The notes below the pieces were generated by a model that ran no database searches, was not told where the DNA came from, and worked only from the letters and a program-made list of their open reading frames with translations. DNA of 64,000 nucleotides from assembly GCA_946413525.1 (NCBI GenBank), contig CAMKKZ010000001.1:124001-188000 (forward strand). The letters are read 5' to 3'. This DNA is from an uncultured Oribacterium sp. (lineage in GTDB: Bacteria > Bacillota > Clostridia > Lachnospirales > Lachnospiraceae). The translations under genes were made by a program, and so were the position numbers. Positions 8,151 through 16,646 of the stretch are shown in pieces; within the stretch, counting starts at the first letter, position 1, and the number at the start of each line of letters is the position of its first letter.

Positions 8151-9659
8151 AGATCCTGTACCATGTCCGGAATGCTTTGAGAAAAACAGACCTTCGGATT
8201 CCGAAGACAGGGCAATGATTTCTTCAATAAGCTTCTGTGTCACCAGCTCCCCGGGAGCCAGGATGGGGATGCCCGGAGGATAGGCGTAAACATATTCCGC
8301 GGAAATCCTGCCCGGACAGGCAGAAAACGGGCATTCCTCAAAATCCTTTTCAATAGCCTCAGCGATAGGCATCGAACATATGCCTAAACAATCTCCAGAA
8401 AAAATGTCCTGTGAATTCCAATGGAAGATAAATCCATCCCTGCCCGGTCGCAGTTCCCTATCAAGTTCAAAAAGAGCTGCGTACAGTCTGTCCAATGCCT
8501 CATCCTCATCATACGGACTGGTCATAGCAAGACAGCATTGTCTGGATGACATTTCGGTTTCAAGCCCGAACCTGTTTCTCAGGATATCCCGCAGCATATG
8601 GCCATTAAATCCTTTATCCCTGCAACAAATCAGTATTTTCCCCGGATCGACGTCGAAAAATTTGTCAACTCCTTCATCTGGATGAGCCGGAATCTTCTCC
8701 GTCCGATTCCCACACACGTCAGAAAACAAAAAGGAAAAGGCATGCAGGGAACGCGCTTTTGTATAAAAAAGCCGCAGGCTATTCGCCCATCCTGCCAAAA
8801 GCCCATCTCCTCTCGCCTTAAGGACGGCTGTGCATCCGTCCAGGGAAAGCAAAAGAGGCCAGGAAGGCGAAGACGTTTCAAAAATGGAAAGAGCCTCTTC
8901 TATTTTTTTTTCATCAACACGGCCTTTCCGCCAATGAAGCCAGGCAGACTGGGTCAGGCTCTGAAGTGTCTTATGGGGGCTCTGGACACACAGATCCGCG
9001 CCTAGCTGGATGGCAGACATGGGAAAAGCCGAAGGTCCATGGGCTGCAGGCAATCCAAAATGAGCGCCATGTGCCTCATCCACAAACAGGGCTGCCCCAT
9101 ATTGGTGACAAACAGACGCGATAGCCTGAATATCAGACACAACTCCTTCATATCCGGGACTTGTAAGGATTACGGCCTCGCTTTTTGGAAAACGTTCCAG
9201 CATGGAGGCAAGTTCCCTGGGAGAAACAGAAGCAAATATGCCATAATAAGGGTCATATTCAGGTATCAGCCAATGCACCTTTAAATGGCGGAGTTGTATG
9301 ATGTTAAATATAGACCTGTGACAGTTCCTCGCGCAGATAATTTCGCCTTCGAAGCTTGTCATGGCATATATGCCTGCCAGATTTCCGCAGGTGCTTCCGT
9401 TAACCAGATACCAGGTTTTATCGGCGCCATAAAGTTCCGCGGTTCTATCCATGGCCCGTTTCAGCATTCCGACCGGATGGCGCAAATCATCCGTCCCCGG
9501 AAGCTCGGTAACATCATAAACGACCGGCAGCCCCTCAACCGGGGCGCGCCGGCGCTTATGTCCGGGCATATGAAAGGGATAATATCCATTGTTCAGATAT
9601 GCCTCGAGTTCCTCTTTCAGCGAGGAAGGTCCCGAGGAAGATTTCATATCCCCGCTCAT
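8112..9659 (-). CDS. Orn/Lys/Arg decarboxylase-family PLP enzyme
   Basis: This 515-residue protein belongs to the fold-type I basic amino acid decarboxylases, which make polyamine precursors such as agmatine or cadaverine. Visible features are FHMPGHKR near residue 29, ELPGTDDLRHP, the substrate region NGSTCGN, the PLP-contacting Asp-Glu-Ala-His of FVDEAHGAHFG, and the Schiff-base Lys in SPHKTLQSLTQ (about residue 230). A shorter C-terminal domain follows; the length fits the compact Firmicutes SpeA/YaaO group. Its start overlaps the stop of the small upstream gene by one base (TGATG). The last codons are built from a tandem repeat. Which amino acid it decarboxylates cannot be told from sequence alone. 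Confidence 0.88.
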   Translation of the reverse strand: MSGDMKSSSGPSSLKEELEAYLNNGYYPFHMPGHKRRRAPVEGLPVVYDVTELPGTDDLRHPVGMLKRAMDRTAELYGADKTWYLVNGSTCGNLAGIYAMTSFEGEIICARNCHRSIFNIIQLRHLKVHWLIPEYDPYYGIFASVSPRELASMLERFPKSEAVILTSPGYEGVVSDIQAIASVCHQYGAALFVDEAHGAHFGLPAAHGPSAFPMSAIQLGADLCVQSPHKTLQSLTQSAWLHWRKGRVDEKKIEEALSIFETSSPSWPLLLSLDGCTAVLKARGDGLLAGWANSLRLFYTKARSLHAFSFLFSDVCGNRTEKIPAHPDEGVDKFFDVDPGKILICCRDKGFNGHMLRDILRNRFGLETEMSSRQCCLAMTSPYDEDEALDRLYAALFELDRELRPGRDGFIFHWNSQDIFSGDCLGICSMPIAEAIEKDFEECPFSACPGRISAEYVYAYPPGIPILAPGELVTQKLIEEIIALSSESEGLFFSKHSGHGTGSLFVIREIRESVR

Positions 9660-9904
9660 CAGAAGCCTGGCCGGGCATTGCCGGAAAGCTCCCTGATCAG
9701 ACGGAGGAATTCCAAATCCTCTTCCTGGATACGCATATTGGTGGTCTGGCTCTCCCCATCCGGCCTTGTGACAGTAAATTCCAGAACCATCCCGGCTTCG
9801 ACTCCCTGGGCAAGGAAGGCCTGGAAAAAAGCGGCAAATTTCGGATGCCTTTCCCTGAAGAGAGAAAGTTCGCTGCTAATCTTCATTATGTCCGCAGGAT
9901 TCAT
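9659..9904 (-). CDS. small conserved-looking hypothetical protein
   Basis: I do not recognise this 81-residue soluble protein. It has an amphipathic helical N-terminus (about residues 3-35, including FRERHPKFAAFFQAF), a short beta section (MVLEFTVTRPDGE) and a helical end. The start at 9904 is chosen over the frame's first ATG at 9946 because GAGGAGG stands 9 bases before it. Its stop overlaps the start of the decarboxylase gene (TGATG), so the two are probably translationally coupled. Possibly a regulatory or assembly partner of that enzyme, but this is inference from position only. Confidence 0.7.
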   Translation of the reverse strand: MNPADIMKISSELSLFRERHPKFAAFFQAFLAQGVEAGMVLEFTVTRPDGESQTTNMRIQEEDLEFLRLIRELSGNARPGF

Positions 9905-9954
9905 AAAGTTCACATCCTCCTCTATATAAAATATTTTTTGAGCCATTTTAATAG

Positions 9955-10117
9955 TATAACTATTCAGTGCCCTCTGGCTTTCAGAGAATTCCGAATGGAA
10001 AGCTTGCTTTTCATCCGGAATTCTCTGAAAGCCAGAGGGCAGTCAAGGCACGGAGCCCCTCTGAACGCATGCATGAAGTCGCCAAAGGCGACTGCGAACA
10101 AATCGCTGAAAAGTTAC
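9955..10117 (-). repeat. palindromic MITE-like element, copy A (both modules)
   Basis: The element is bounded by near-inverted ends: GTATAACTATTCAG on the left and CTGAAAAGTTAC on the right. Read on the minus strand it has a left hairpin built on GTCGCCTTTGGCGAC. A long right stem follows, whose arms run from CCCTCTGGCTTTCAGAGAAT to the complementary arm at 10017-10040. It fills the gap between the clostripain gene and the small gene at 9659-9904. It is homologous to copy B at 30910-31073 in the opposite orientation. Confidence 0.85.
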
Positions 10118-10124
10118 TTTGATT

Positions 10125-12803
10125 TTATTCTATAATAGGGGTGGTCCAATACTCCTGGCCATAGAGATCCGTGAAGCGGTAACTGACCATTACGGCTCCC
10201 TCCCCCACGTCTGTATTTGAAATCATGGGATGCCATGTGCCGCCGGCCGAAGCCCCGGCATCATCCAATGATATTTCATCGGTCTCATCTGAGAACTGCA
10301 ATTCATCCGAGGAAATAGTGACCGGATTTCCAAGATAGTAGCTGTCAAGATAAGATCCATCATACCCATAGAAGTCGCAAATATAATCAATCTGATCTCC
10401 CGGCCGGAAGGTATCAGCCTTGGCTAGCGCGTCTGTCTCGCCCTCCCTGTAATCCGTCCTGTAGCCCATGACATATCCATACGGATTGTCATTATCAAAG
10501 ACAAGGAGCAGATTGACCCTCTCCGCCTCGTCACTGTCCGCATGCTTTAGATAAGCCGGAACCCTTCCCGTAATCGTATATTCATCCCCATCATCAACAG
10601 TATCAAGATGATAATAAGCCACTGGCTGTTCATTAATGGACAGCCATGTCCTGTCCATGTCACCAATCAGTTTCCCATCATCCGTAAATTCAATTACATT
10701 ATCCAGCCCCAGATCAACGTAGCCTTCCCCGTCATCATAGAAAACATTCATGTCCAGCTTGCGTACAAGGCTCCACTGCTCTTCAGGAAGAGATAATGTA
10801 TGAATCCCTTCTTCGTCCTGGCTCCATGTCAGGGCATCCGCCGAAAACTGGCTTTTGGCCAATATGCCCTCCATCTGTTCGGCAGAAATGCCGGAATCGG
10901 AAAGGAAGTTCGAATTGGAGCGATCAAGGCCCGGTATACCGAAAGATGCCGCATCCCCGCTCAGCATGCTGTTAATTAGCTGGTTCATCAGCTCTGTGCC
11001 AATAACGCTATAAACATTGCCGGAAGAACTGGATGGCGCTCCTCCTGATCCAAGGTTGTAAGAAATGCTGCTGCCGCCCAGAGCCCCAAAGGGACTCGCG
11101 CTATTGCTGTACCCGGAAGAAACCGCCTGCCCGGTGGCACTGACGACCGCGTATTGCTGTATGCACTTTGAATAACTGGAATCAATGCCAAGGCTTTTGT
11201 AAGTCCTTACCATGTCATCCACCCTGGAAAGCTTCTTTTTCGGAAAGAAGATAGACAAGCCATAGGCATTGGTCATGCCCTTGCAGGCACGGTTATATTT
11301 CACTGCGGAAAGCACGGCATCCGCAAGCTCCTGCCCTTCATTTGTACCAAGATTCAGGCAAAAATCCGCAAGGTCTACCTGATCGATTTTCGAGGTGGTG
11401 GCAAATTCCCGTGAATTGCTCCTGGCCGTGGAAACCGTGTCGTATTCCTTGTTCATGAGAAGGTCGGAAGTGGTCTCCGAAAAACTGACAAACTTCTCCG
11501 GCAGCGTCGCGGAGAGCTCCGCAAGATCCACGAGGGACAAAGTAGTAAGCTGCCCGGGGCATTGCTGCGCGGAAACATCAATGAAGTCATCGATAATCTT
11601 TTTGCCAAGCTGCGTCGTGGGCATGGAAGTATTTTTGCTCAGTTCATTAAGCCAATTTGTATAATACCATCCCTTTCCTGGCTCCGTTTCCTCAGAAGCA
11701 AGAAGATAGTCGCCATATTGGGAAAGAGCGAGCGCGTTTTCGGCTGTCGCCATCAGGCAGGCGTCAAAACCGATAATGTCAAAGTATGTCCCTGAATTTT
11801 CAAGAGCCGAGGCAATTTCCGTCAAATCCATGGAATCATTCCTTGTAAGCGTCTCGTCATAGCCAAATCCCGTAATCGAGCCACCGCCATGATCCCAAAA
11901 AATCAGTTCCTTGCGATCCGCGGGATAGTTTTCATTACACCATTCAATAAAATGAGTCAGGGTATCCGGATCCGTCATGGCTCTTTTTCCATCATTGGCA
12001 ACTAATTTCTGCAGCCCCCCTCCCTTTATCTGATAAATCTGGTTGGTACCTGAATCGACAATCCTGTTCCTCCAGGATTTACACCCTCCAGTATAGACCA
12101 GGACATTGACATTATCGGAAAGCTTGGCCGCTGCCATTTCAGAGAGGTCGGACGTGGCCATGCCGCTTCTCGACTCAAGGTCGGTCCCGCAAAGATATAC
12201 CATGACTGTGACGGTATCCTTTCCATTTCCCCGGATCTTTGTGAATTTGTCCCTGGCGCCGGATACAACAGAATCATCAAGGGAACCTGTGTTCCCGGCT
12301 GAGGAGGCATTGGAAAAATGCCATCCGGTTGAATTTCCCAAAACCGAAGCGGCCGTCTGGGCGCTCCCAAACAGACTGGAAACATCAAAGGAACCCAGGC
12401 TGCCAAGAGAATTTGAAGACAAAGATTCCGTAGAAAGACTATGAGAAGACGTAGTCCCTGTCCCGGTGGAACTGCCTCCGCCCCCGCCGAAAAGAAGGCT
12501 GCCGAGTCCGCCTCCGCCGCCCAGAATGGCTATAATGATGACAATGATGATTCCCAATGGACTTCCGCCTCCGGAAGGGGCCCTGTTTCCGAACCGTCTC
12601 CCGCCGCTGCCGCCAAAACCACTGCCGCCGCTGCCGCCAAATCCGCCTCCGCCTCCACTGCCGCCAGATCCTCCGCTGCCTCGCCCGGAGTAGCCTGATG
12701 AATTCCCAACGGGGCCTGTCCCGAGACCGCTCCCTCGCCTATGAACCCCGCTGCCCCCTGATGTAACTCTTTTTTCCCTTCCTCTTGGCCTGTTATCTGC
12801 CAT
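10125..12803 (-). CDS. clostripain-family (C11) cysteine protease, membrane anchored with Gly-rich head
   Basis: A large secreted or surface cysteine endopeptidase of 892 residues. The first 80 residues are basic and extremely rich in Gly, Ser and Arg. A membrane segment IIIVIIIAIL follows near 85-95, then a Ser/Gly linker. The C11 catalytic domain starts near 195 (TVTVMVYLCGTDLES), with catalytic His305 in FWDHGGGS and Cys349 in GFDACLMA. The remaining 500 residues are an undefined C-terminal region with Asp-rich loops that may bind calcium. No cleavable signal peptide is seen, so a type II membrane orientation is likely. The start at 12803 has AGAGGGGG 8 bases upstream. Clostripains cleave after Arg or Lys and are often self-activated. 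It heads the secretome island. Confidence 0.9.
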   Translation of the reverse strand: MADNRPRGREKRVTSGGSGVHRRGSGLGTGPVGNSSGYSGRGSGGSGGSGGGGGFGGSGGSGFGGSGGRRFGNRAPSGGGSPLGIIIVIIIAILGGGGGLGSLLFGGGGGSSTGTGTTSSHSLSTESLSSNSLGSLGSFDVSSLFGSAQTAASVLGNSTGWHFSNASSAGNTGSLDDSVVSGARDKFTKIRGNGKDTVTVMVYLCGTDLESRSGMATSDLSEMAAAKLSDNVNVLVYTGGCKSWRNRIVDSGTNQIYQIKGGGLQKLVANDGKRAMTDPDTLTHFIEWCNENYPADRKELIFWDHGGGSITGFGYDETLTRNDSMDLTEIASALENSGTYFDIIGFDACLMATAENALALSQYGDYLLASEETEPGKGWYYTNWLNELSKNTSMPTTQLGKKIIDDFIDVSAQQCPGQLTTLSLVDLAELSATLPEKFVSFSETTSDLLMNKEYDTVSTARSNSREFATTSKIDQVDLADFCLNLGTNEGQELADAVLSAVKYNRACKGMTNAYGLSIFFPKKKLSRVDDMVRTYKSLGIDSSYSKCIQQYAVVSATGQAVSSGYSNSASPFGALGGSSISYNLGSGGAPSSSSGNVYSVIGTELMNQLINSMLSGDAASFGIPGLDRSNSNFLSDSGISAEQMEGILAKSQFSADALTWSQDEEGIHTLSLPEEQWSLVRKLDMNVFYDDGEGYVDLGLDNVIEFTDDGKLIGDMDRTWLSINEQPVAYYHLDTVDDGDEYTITGRVPAYLKHADSDEAERVNLLLVFDNDNPYGYVMGYRTDYREGETDALAKADTFRPGDQIDYICDFYGYDGSYLDSYYLGNPVTISSDELQFSDETDEISLDDAGASAGGTWHPMISNTDVGEGAVMVSYRFTDLYGQEYWTTPIIE

Positions 12804-12907
12804 AGTAAAGACCCCCTCTTCAGGTATGTTCAATTATTTGCAACCATTTTCAAAATGCAATTAAACAGGCGCCCCCGTATTTGATTAGTCCCACAGGGGA
12901 CGTCCTG

Positions 12908-12934
12908 AAAAAATATGCCTTCAGGCATATTTTA
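12908..12934 (-). terminator. intrinsic terminator after barstar gene
   Basis: On the minus strand, AAATATGCC, loop TGAA and GGCATATTT end in a run of T. A perfect 9-base stem with a tail, 56 bases past the barstar stop. It is nearly symmetric and could work in both directions. Confidence 0.75.
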
Positions 12935-12989
12935 TTCGGAATTTTTCCATGGCACAAGGAACGCCGCGGAACAATTCCGAAAAAAACTG

Positions 12990-13253
12990 TCACAGCCATT
13001 CAAGCTTGGAAACCATAGCGCTTGCGGCATTCAAAGTATTTTTGAAACGCTGCATATATAGAGGAATTTTTTCCTCCGGATGGCGTGTGCCCGAAATGTG
13101 AATGCGCCAGTCCTTGCCATATTCGGAAAGCGCGTCATACAGGGCATCCAGATTCCTACCGCAGTATTCAGGGAGGGGGAGGGTCTTGAAAAGATAATCA
13201 TACAGTGCCTCACGGCTGTCTATCCCGCTTAAATCAAGATAAAAATCATTCAT
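12990..13253 (-). CDS. barstar-family ribonuclease inhibitor
   Basis: An 87-residue cytosolic protein that should bind and block the barnase-type RNase encoded just upstream. It matches barstar over its whole length. The inhibitor helix LPEYCGRNLDALYDAL keeps the two aspartates equivalent to barstar Asp35 and Asp39, which plug the barnase active site. The ATG at 13253 is used because homology starts there; the frame opens earlier, at 13277. It overlaps the RNase gene by 8 bases, so toxin and antidote are made together. The terminator at 12908-12934 closes the pair. Confidence 0.93.
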   Translation of the reverse strand: MNDFYLDLSGIDSREALYDYLFKTLPLPEYCGRNLDALYDALSEYGKDWRIHISGTRHPEEKIPLYMQRFKNTLNAASAMVSKLEWL

Positions 13254-14079
13254 TTCCGGCATCCTCCGATAAAGCATATAGAATCGAGAAGCTTTCGTAA
13301 TGATCCTCCGTATAATAAATCAGACCGTCGTTGGAGTAAATAATCCTTTTTGCTCCCCTTTTTTTCTGACCGAGGGTGTCAATATCACATTCCCTGTAAA
13401 TCCGGCCTTCTTTTTCCGGCAACAACCCTTCGTAATTTCCAAACCGGTCTCCTCCTATGCATTTCCCCTTTGCGAATGGGGACAAATCCCCTCCTTCCCA
13501 GCCCAAAGCCCTTGCTTCAGATTTTGTGATGAAATTACCAGGAAGCTTCCCATAAAGATGAATATACAACGCGACATCATCCCTGCTGCTGTAGCTCCCA
13601 TCCTCCCGAATAAAGGCTGTTTTCTCTGTTCCTCCCGATACCGCGGTTCCTGCTGTTTCCCCCGTATCTCCCGGCACATCGGTATCTGACGTTTCCTCTG
13701 TATCTTCCGACTTCCCAGTCTCTACTGATTCATCCGATTCTTCTGTTCTCTCTGATCCACCGTTGTGATTTGTTTCTCCGCCCTCCCCCGCTTCCTTTAT
13801 TGCTTCCGCGTTTTCACTTTCCTCATCCGGAAAATATTCAATTAATTGCGGAAGGTCAGAGGGTGGATCCTCCCCCGATCTTTCCGAAAGGTGATCCTCG
13901 TTCCATGGTCCGGATTCCTTTGACTCGAAATAAAGGGAGCTTTCATCCGGCTTTTCAAAATTTTCAGGTATATCCTCAAAAACAGATTTCCCACAACCGG
14001 ACAAAAAGAAAAAAACAGATAAAAATGCTAAAAGAAGCAGCCTTCCGGCAAGCGGCAAGCTGCTCTTATGTCTCATCAT
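13246..14079 (-). CDS. lipoprotein-anchored barnase-type ribonuclease
   Basis: A 277-residue secreted guanyl-specific RNase. A lipoprotein signal ends in LSGC with the lipid-bearing Cys29. An acidic, Ser/Thr/Glu-rich linker of about 125 residues follows. The barnase domain covers residues 163-277 with every catalytic residue present by comparison with Bacillus amyloliquefaciens barnase: Lys178, Glu230, Arg241, Arg245 and His260, within GKLPGNFITKSEA, YRECDI and IIYSNDGLIYYTEDHY. GGGGGG precedes the ATG at 14079 and the promoter is at 14221-14249. Classical barnase is freely secreted; here the enzyme should be tethered outside the membrane. It may serve in nutrient RNA breakdown or in defence against rival cells. 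The downstream barstar protects the producer. Confidence 0.93.
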   Translation of the reverse strand: MMRHKSSLPLAGRLLLLAFLSVFFFLSGCGKSVFEDIPENFEKPDESSLYFESKESGPWNEDHLSERSGEDPPSDLPQLIEYFPDEESENAEAIKEAGEGGETNHNGGSERTEESDESVETGKSEDTEETSDTDVPGDTGETAGTAVSGGTEKTAFIREDGSYSSRDDVALYIHLYGKLPGNFITKSEARALGWEGGDLSPFAKGKCIGGDRFGNYEGLLPEKEGRIYRECDIDTLGQKKRGAKRIIYSNDGLIYYTEDHYESFSILYALSEDAGNE

Positions 14080-14429
14080 ACTTCACCCCCCTCACAAAAT
14101 GCTTTTCTGGTCGTTTCATTTGGCGACAAATACCAACAAACAGCTATGGTATCGCGGCAACAAAGTGCAGGAATAAACCATGCATCAAGCATAGATTGTT
14201 TCCTGATTTCGTTCTCAATAATTGTATCATTGATTTTACAATTATACAAATAGTAAATCAAGCCTTGAAATCGGAAGGCAGGCACAAATGAAAGAATGGA
14301 AAAATACAAAAAAGTTAAGCAAAAAGAACGTATCTTTGACATATACTATACAGAGACATTTTGCAAAATATGTGATATGATATGCTTACAAATTAAAATG
14401 GCTAAAAAACATTAACAAAGGAGGAAGTT
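14080..14429. other. 350-base divergent intergenic region
   Basis: AT-rich spacer between the divergent barnase and wall-repeat protein genes. It carries the barnase promoter near 14221-14249. On the plus strand TTGACA at 14336-14341 and TATACT just after it are seen, but I cannot pair a -35 and -10 box at proper distance for the rightward gene. No RNA gene or further coding region is visible. Confidence 0.55.
14221..14249 (-). promoter_or_regulatory. sigma-A type promoter of barnase-barstar operon
   Basis: On the minus strand TTGTAT, a 17-base spacer and TACAAT read toward the barnase gene. The predicted leader is about 135 bases. Confidence 0.6.
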
Positions 14430-15485
14430 ATGGTGAATTATAAGGCTTTTCCAATTATTGTTGCCATTGTTTTTTCACTTCTTTTCCCATTTTGCGCAAT
14501 AGCAAGGACATACTCCGGCGTATCACTCATTGTGGAAAACACAAATGGAACGATAAAGGTATCAAAATATACAGAGGCTTCAGAATACAGCATCGGGAGT
14601 ACGGAAGTTCGAAATGGGGTGCTGACAATTAAAATCAACGCCGGCAGCGGCAATGATTTCAAAAAAGATTTGACGAAAAATGACATAAGCCTGCAAAGCG
14701 GAAGCACGTATAGCAAAAACGACATTGCCAGCGTTTCGGTTTCCGGCTCTACATTAACCATCAAAATGAATGTTGGTGAGGACGACAGCGAATCAGAAAA
14801 AGAAAGCTCTTCCAGCGGATCCAAATCATCTTCCTCCGATTCAAGGTCAGGAAGCGATCTGACAGTCTCCGACGTACGTCTTTCAGCAGCAAGCGGAAAG
14901 GCAAGCTGGTCCGGCAGCGCGGACGAATATACTGTCCGGCTTTTACATGATGGAGTCGTGCTGAAATCAAGCAGCACCAAAAATGAAAGCTATGATTTTT
15001 CCGGCAGCTTTACAGGAGGCGGCAGCTATTATGTCCGGGTACGGGCTGAATCAGGCTCCGACTATGGCGAATGGGAGAGGTCTGAATCCGTCAGCCTGAG
15101 TTCCGAAGAGGCAGAGGCTATCAATGCAGGCGCCTCTTTGACGAACAATTCCGGTTATGAAGACAATAATGGGCAGAATTACTCTCCCTCTCCTGCCCCG
15201 GGAGGCGTCACGTCCCAGGGAGCCTGGTTGCAGGACGTCAATGGCTGGTGGTACTGCAATGCCGACAGGAGCTATACCGTAAACAACTGGCAGTTTATAA
15301 ATGACAAATGGTATTTCTTTGATGAACATGGTTATATGAAGACAGGCTGGATTATCTGGGGAGACAAATGGTATTATTTAAACCCTACTGGTGAAATGCT
15401 TACCTCCGCATGGACTCCCGATGACTGGTATGTTGACTCATCCGGGGTCTGGGATCAGTCCATAGGCCATAAGACGGTTCAGTAA
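14430..15485 (+). CDS. secreted protein with Fn3-like domain and C-terminal cell-wall-binding repeats
   Basis: The 351-residue product has a signal peptide (cleavage probably after AIA, residue 27). A small beta domain (28-115) and a Ser/Glu-rich linker (about 118-145) follow. Next is an Fn3-like module (about 146-225, DLTVSDVRLSAASGKASWSG to YYVRVRAESGS) and a linker with SPSPAPGG. It ends with three to four choline-binding-type repeats (about 265-345, such as GWWYCNAD, NDKWYFFDEHGYMKTGW and GDKWYYLNPTGEM). Such repeats bind wall teichoic acid choline or other wall glycans. An AAAGGAGG site directly precedes the ATG. It has no catalytic domain and may be a surface adhesin or scaffold. The metalloprotease gene follows 110 bases later on the same strand. 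Confidence 0.82.
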   Translation: MVNYKAFPIIVAIVFSLLFPFCAIARTYSGVSLIVENTNGTIKVSKYTEASEYSIGSTEVRNGVLTIKINAGSGNDFKKDLTKNDISLQSGSTYSKNDIASVSVSGSTLTIKMNVGEDDSESEKESSSSGSKSSSSDSRSGSDLTVSDVRLSAASGKASWSGSADEYTVRLLHDGVVLKSSSTKNESYDFSGSFTGGGSYYVRVRAESGSDYGEWERSESVSLSSEEAEAINAGASLTNNSGYEDNNGQNYSPSPAPGGVTSQGAWLQDVNGWWYCNADRSYTVNNWQFINDKWYFFDEHGYMKTGWIIWGDKWYYLNPTGEMLTSAWTPDDWYVDSSGVWDQSIGHKTVQ

Positions 15486-15595
15486 GGCCATAGGGCATAT
15501 AAGGGTTCAGAGCTTCGATGGCTCGTGTCGGGCAAAGTCAGGGATGTTACAACTCACTGTTTTTCTAAATAGCTTGATAAAAAGGGGGCAATGAG

Positions 15596-16609
15596 ATGAA
15601 TTCAAAGAAATTGAAAATGGCGGGGCCTTGCTGTAATTCAACTCCTGATGGCAAAAGCTTCGCGAATTTGAAGAGTATTCTGTTCCTTTTTCTGTTTTTT
15701 TCTTTTTCTGTATGTATTATGATGGAAAGCCGCGCGGACATTCCCATCGCCTATTCCGGAGTCTATATTACCGAACAGCAGATCGCGGCAGTCAGGGCAA
15801 ATTATGAGCTTGTTCCTGAGCCAATCCGGCTGACCTTTGAAAAAAATGGCAATGTCATTTATTTTTTTGATGACCAGCCCCTGCTGGGAAATCTTACGGG
15901 CGTATATGTTGGAAGGGAAGGAATCCGGTCTTCTATCGTGCTGAGCAACAAGGGCAACGGGGGGGCGCAATCCATCATCCATGAAATGGGACACTTTTTT
16001 GATGATATTTTGTTTGCGGATCAAAATACAGAATATCACGAAATGGAATACAGGGGATTTGTTTTCCATTATACCACGGAAGGGCAGCGGGTTTGTTCAG
16101 GAGGAGAAGAATTTCAAAGGATTTGGGCTTCCGAGGCTTTGAAGAATTCTGCCGTATCTCCTTATGAAAGGACCAGCCCGGAGGAATATTTTGCCGGAAT
16201 CTTCAAAGCATATGTTACTAACCCAACAGTCCTTCAGAATGTTGCGCCTTTAAGCTTCATGTATATGCACAGGCTCGTGCAGGATTTCACAGCCCGGAAT
16301 CCGGTAACGGACGAATTCCGTTCCCAGGCAGGAAACACTGCTCAGGAAATATCTCATCTTGCATCACAGGCCGCGGCAGCGGAAAGCAAGGCCGCCGCGG
16401 ATGCCGAAGCCACCATTGGCAGTTATACTCCCAGTGATGGGGGCGTGTATGGGCCCGGGGGGAACATGGGTTCAGAAGGTCCTGCGGGCCGTACCGAGCC
16501 GGAAACATTTGCCGCGACCGACAAACTTGCACGTACCCCAACAGGGGAATTGTGGGAACCTGCTGATGAAGTTGACCGGAGAGGAGGAGCCGACGCGCTT
16601 AAGTGGTGA
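15596..16609 (+). CDS. secreted zinc metalloprotease, anthrax lethal factor / Pro-Pro endopeptidase-like
   Basis: A 337-residue exported protein. A basic head and one hydrophobic segment (about residues 25-45) direct export. The ATLF-type catalytic domain follows (about 50-235), with zinc motif HEMGH at 129-133 and a downstream SPEEYFA segment (about 195-201) providing the third ligand Glu, plus Tyr190 as likely transition-state helper. This matches the architecture of PPEP enzymes such as Clostridioides PPEP-1, which clip Pro-Pro bonds in surface proteins. The C-terminal 100 residues are Ala/Gly/Pro-rich and unrecognised. GGGGG is 7 bases before the ATG. PPEP assignment is family-level only; cleavage specificity cannot be read here, and the neighbour at 14430-15485 has no Pro-Pro pair. 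Confidence 0.78.
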   Translation: MNSKKLKMAGPCCNSTPDGKSFANLKSILFLFLFFSFSVCIMMESRADIPIAYSGVYITEQQIAAVRANYELVPEPIRLTFEKNGNVIYFFDDQPLLGNLTGVYVGREGIRSSIVLSNKGNGGAQSIIHEMGHFFDDILFADQNTEYHEMEYRGFVFHYTTEGQRVCSGGEEFQRIWASEALKNSAVSPYERTSPEEYFAGIFKAYVTNPTVLQNVAPLSFMYMHRLVQDFTARNPVTDEFRSQAGNTAQEISHLASQAAAAESKAAADAEATIGSYTPSDGGVYGPGGNMGSEGPAGRTEPETFAATDKLARTPTGELWEPADEVDRRGGADALKW

Positions 16610-16646
16610 GCCTTTAGCGCAGGCTCCGCTGTCCAAGACACAACTT

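Noticed and set aside
14336..14350. Promoter TTGACA with adjacent TATACT before the wall-repeat protein
   Set aside because: The two boxes are adjacent instead of 16-18 bases apart; no better pair was found.
16610..16646. Terminator between the metalloprotease and aminotransferase genes
   Set aside because: A GAGCCT/AGGCTC stem exists, but there is no T run on either strand.
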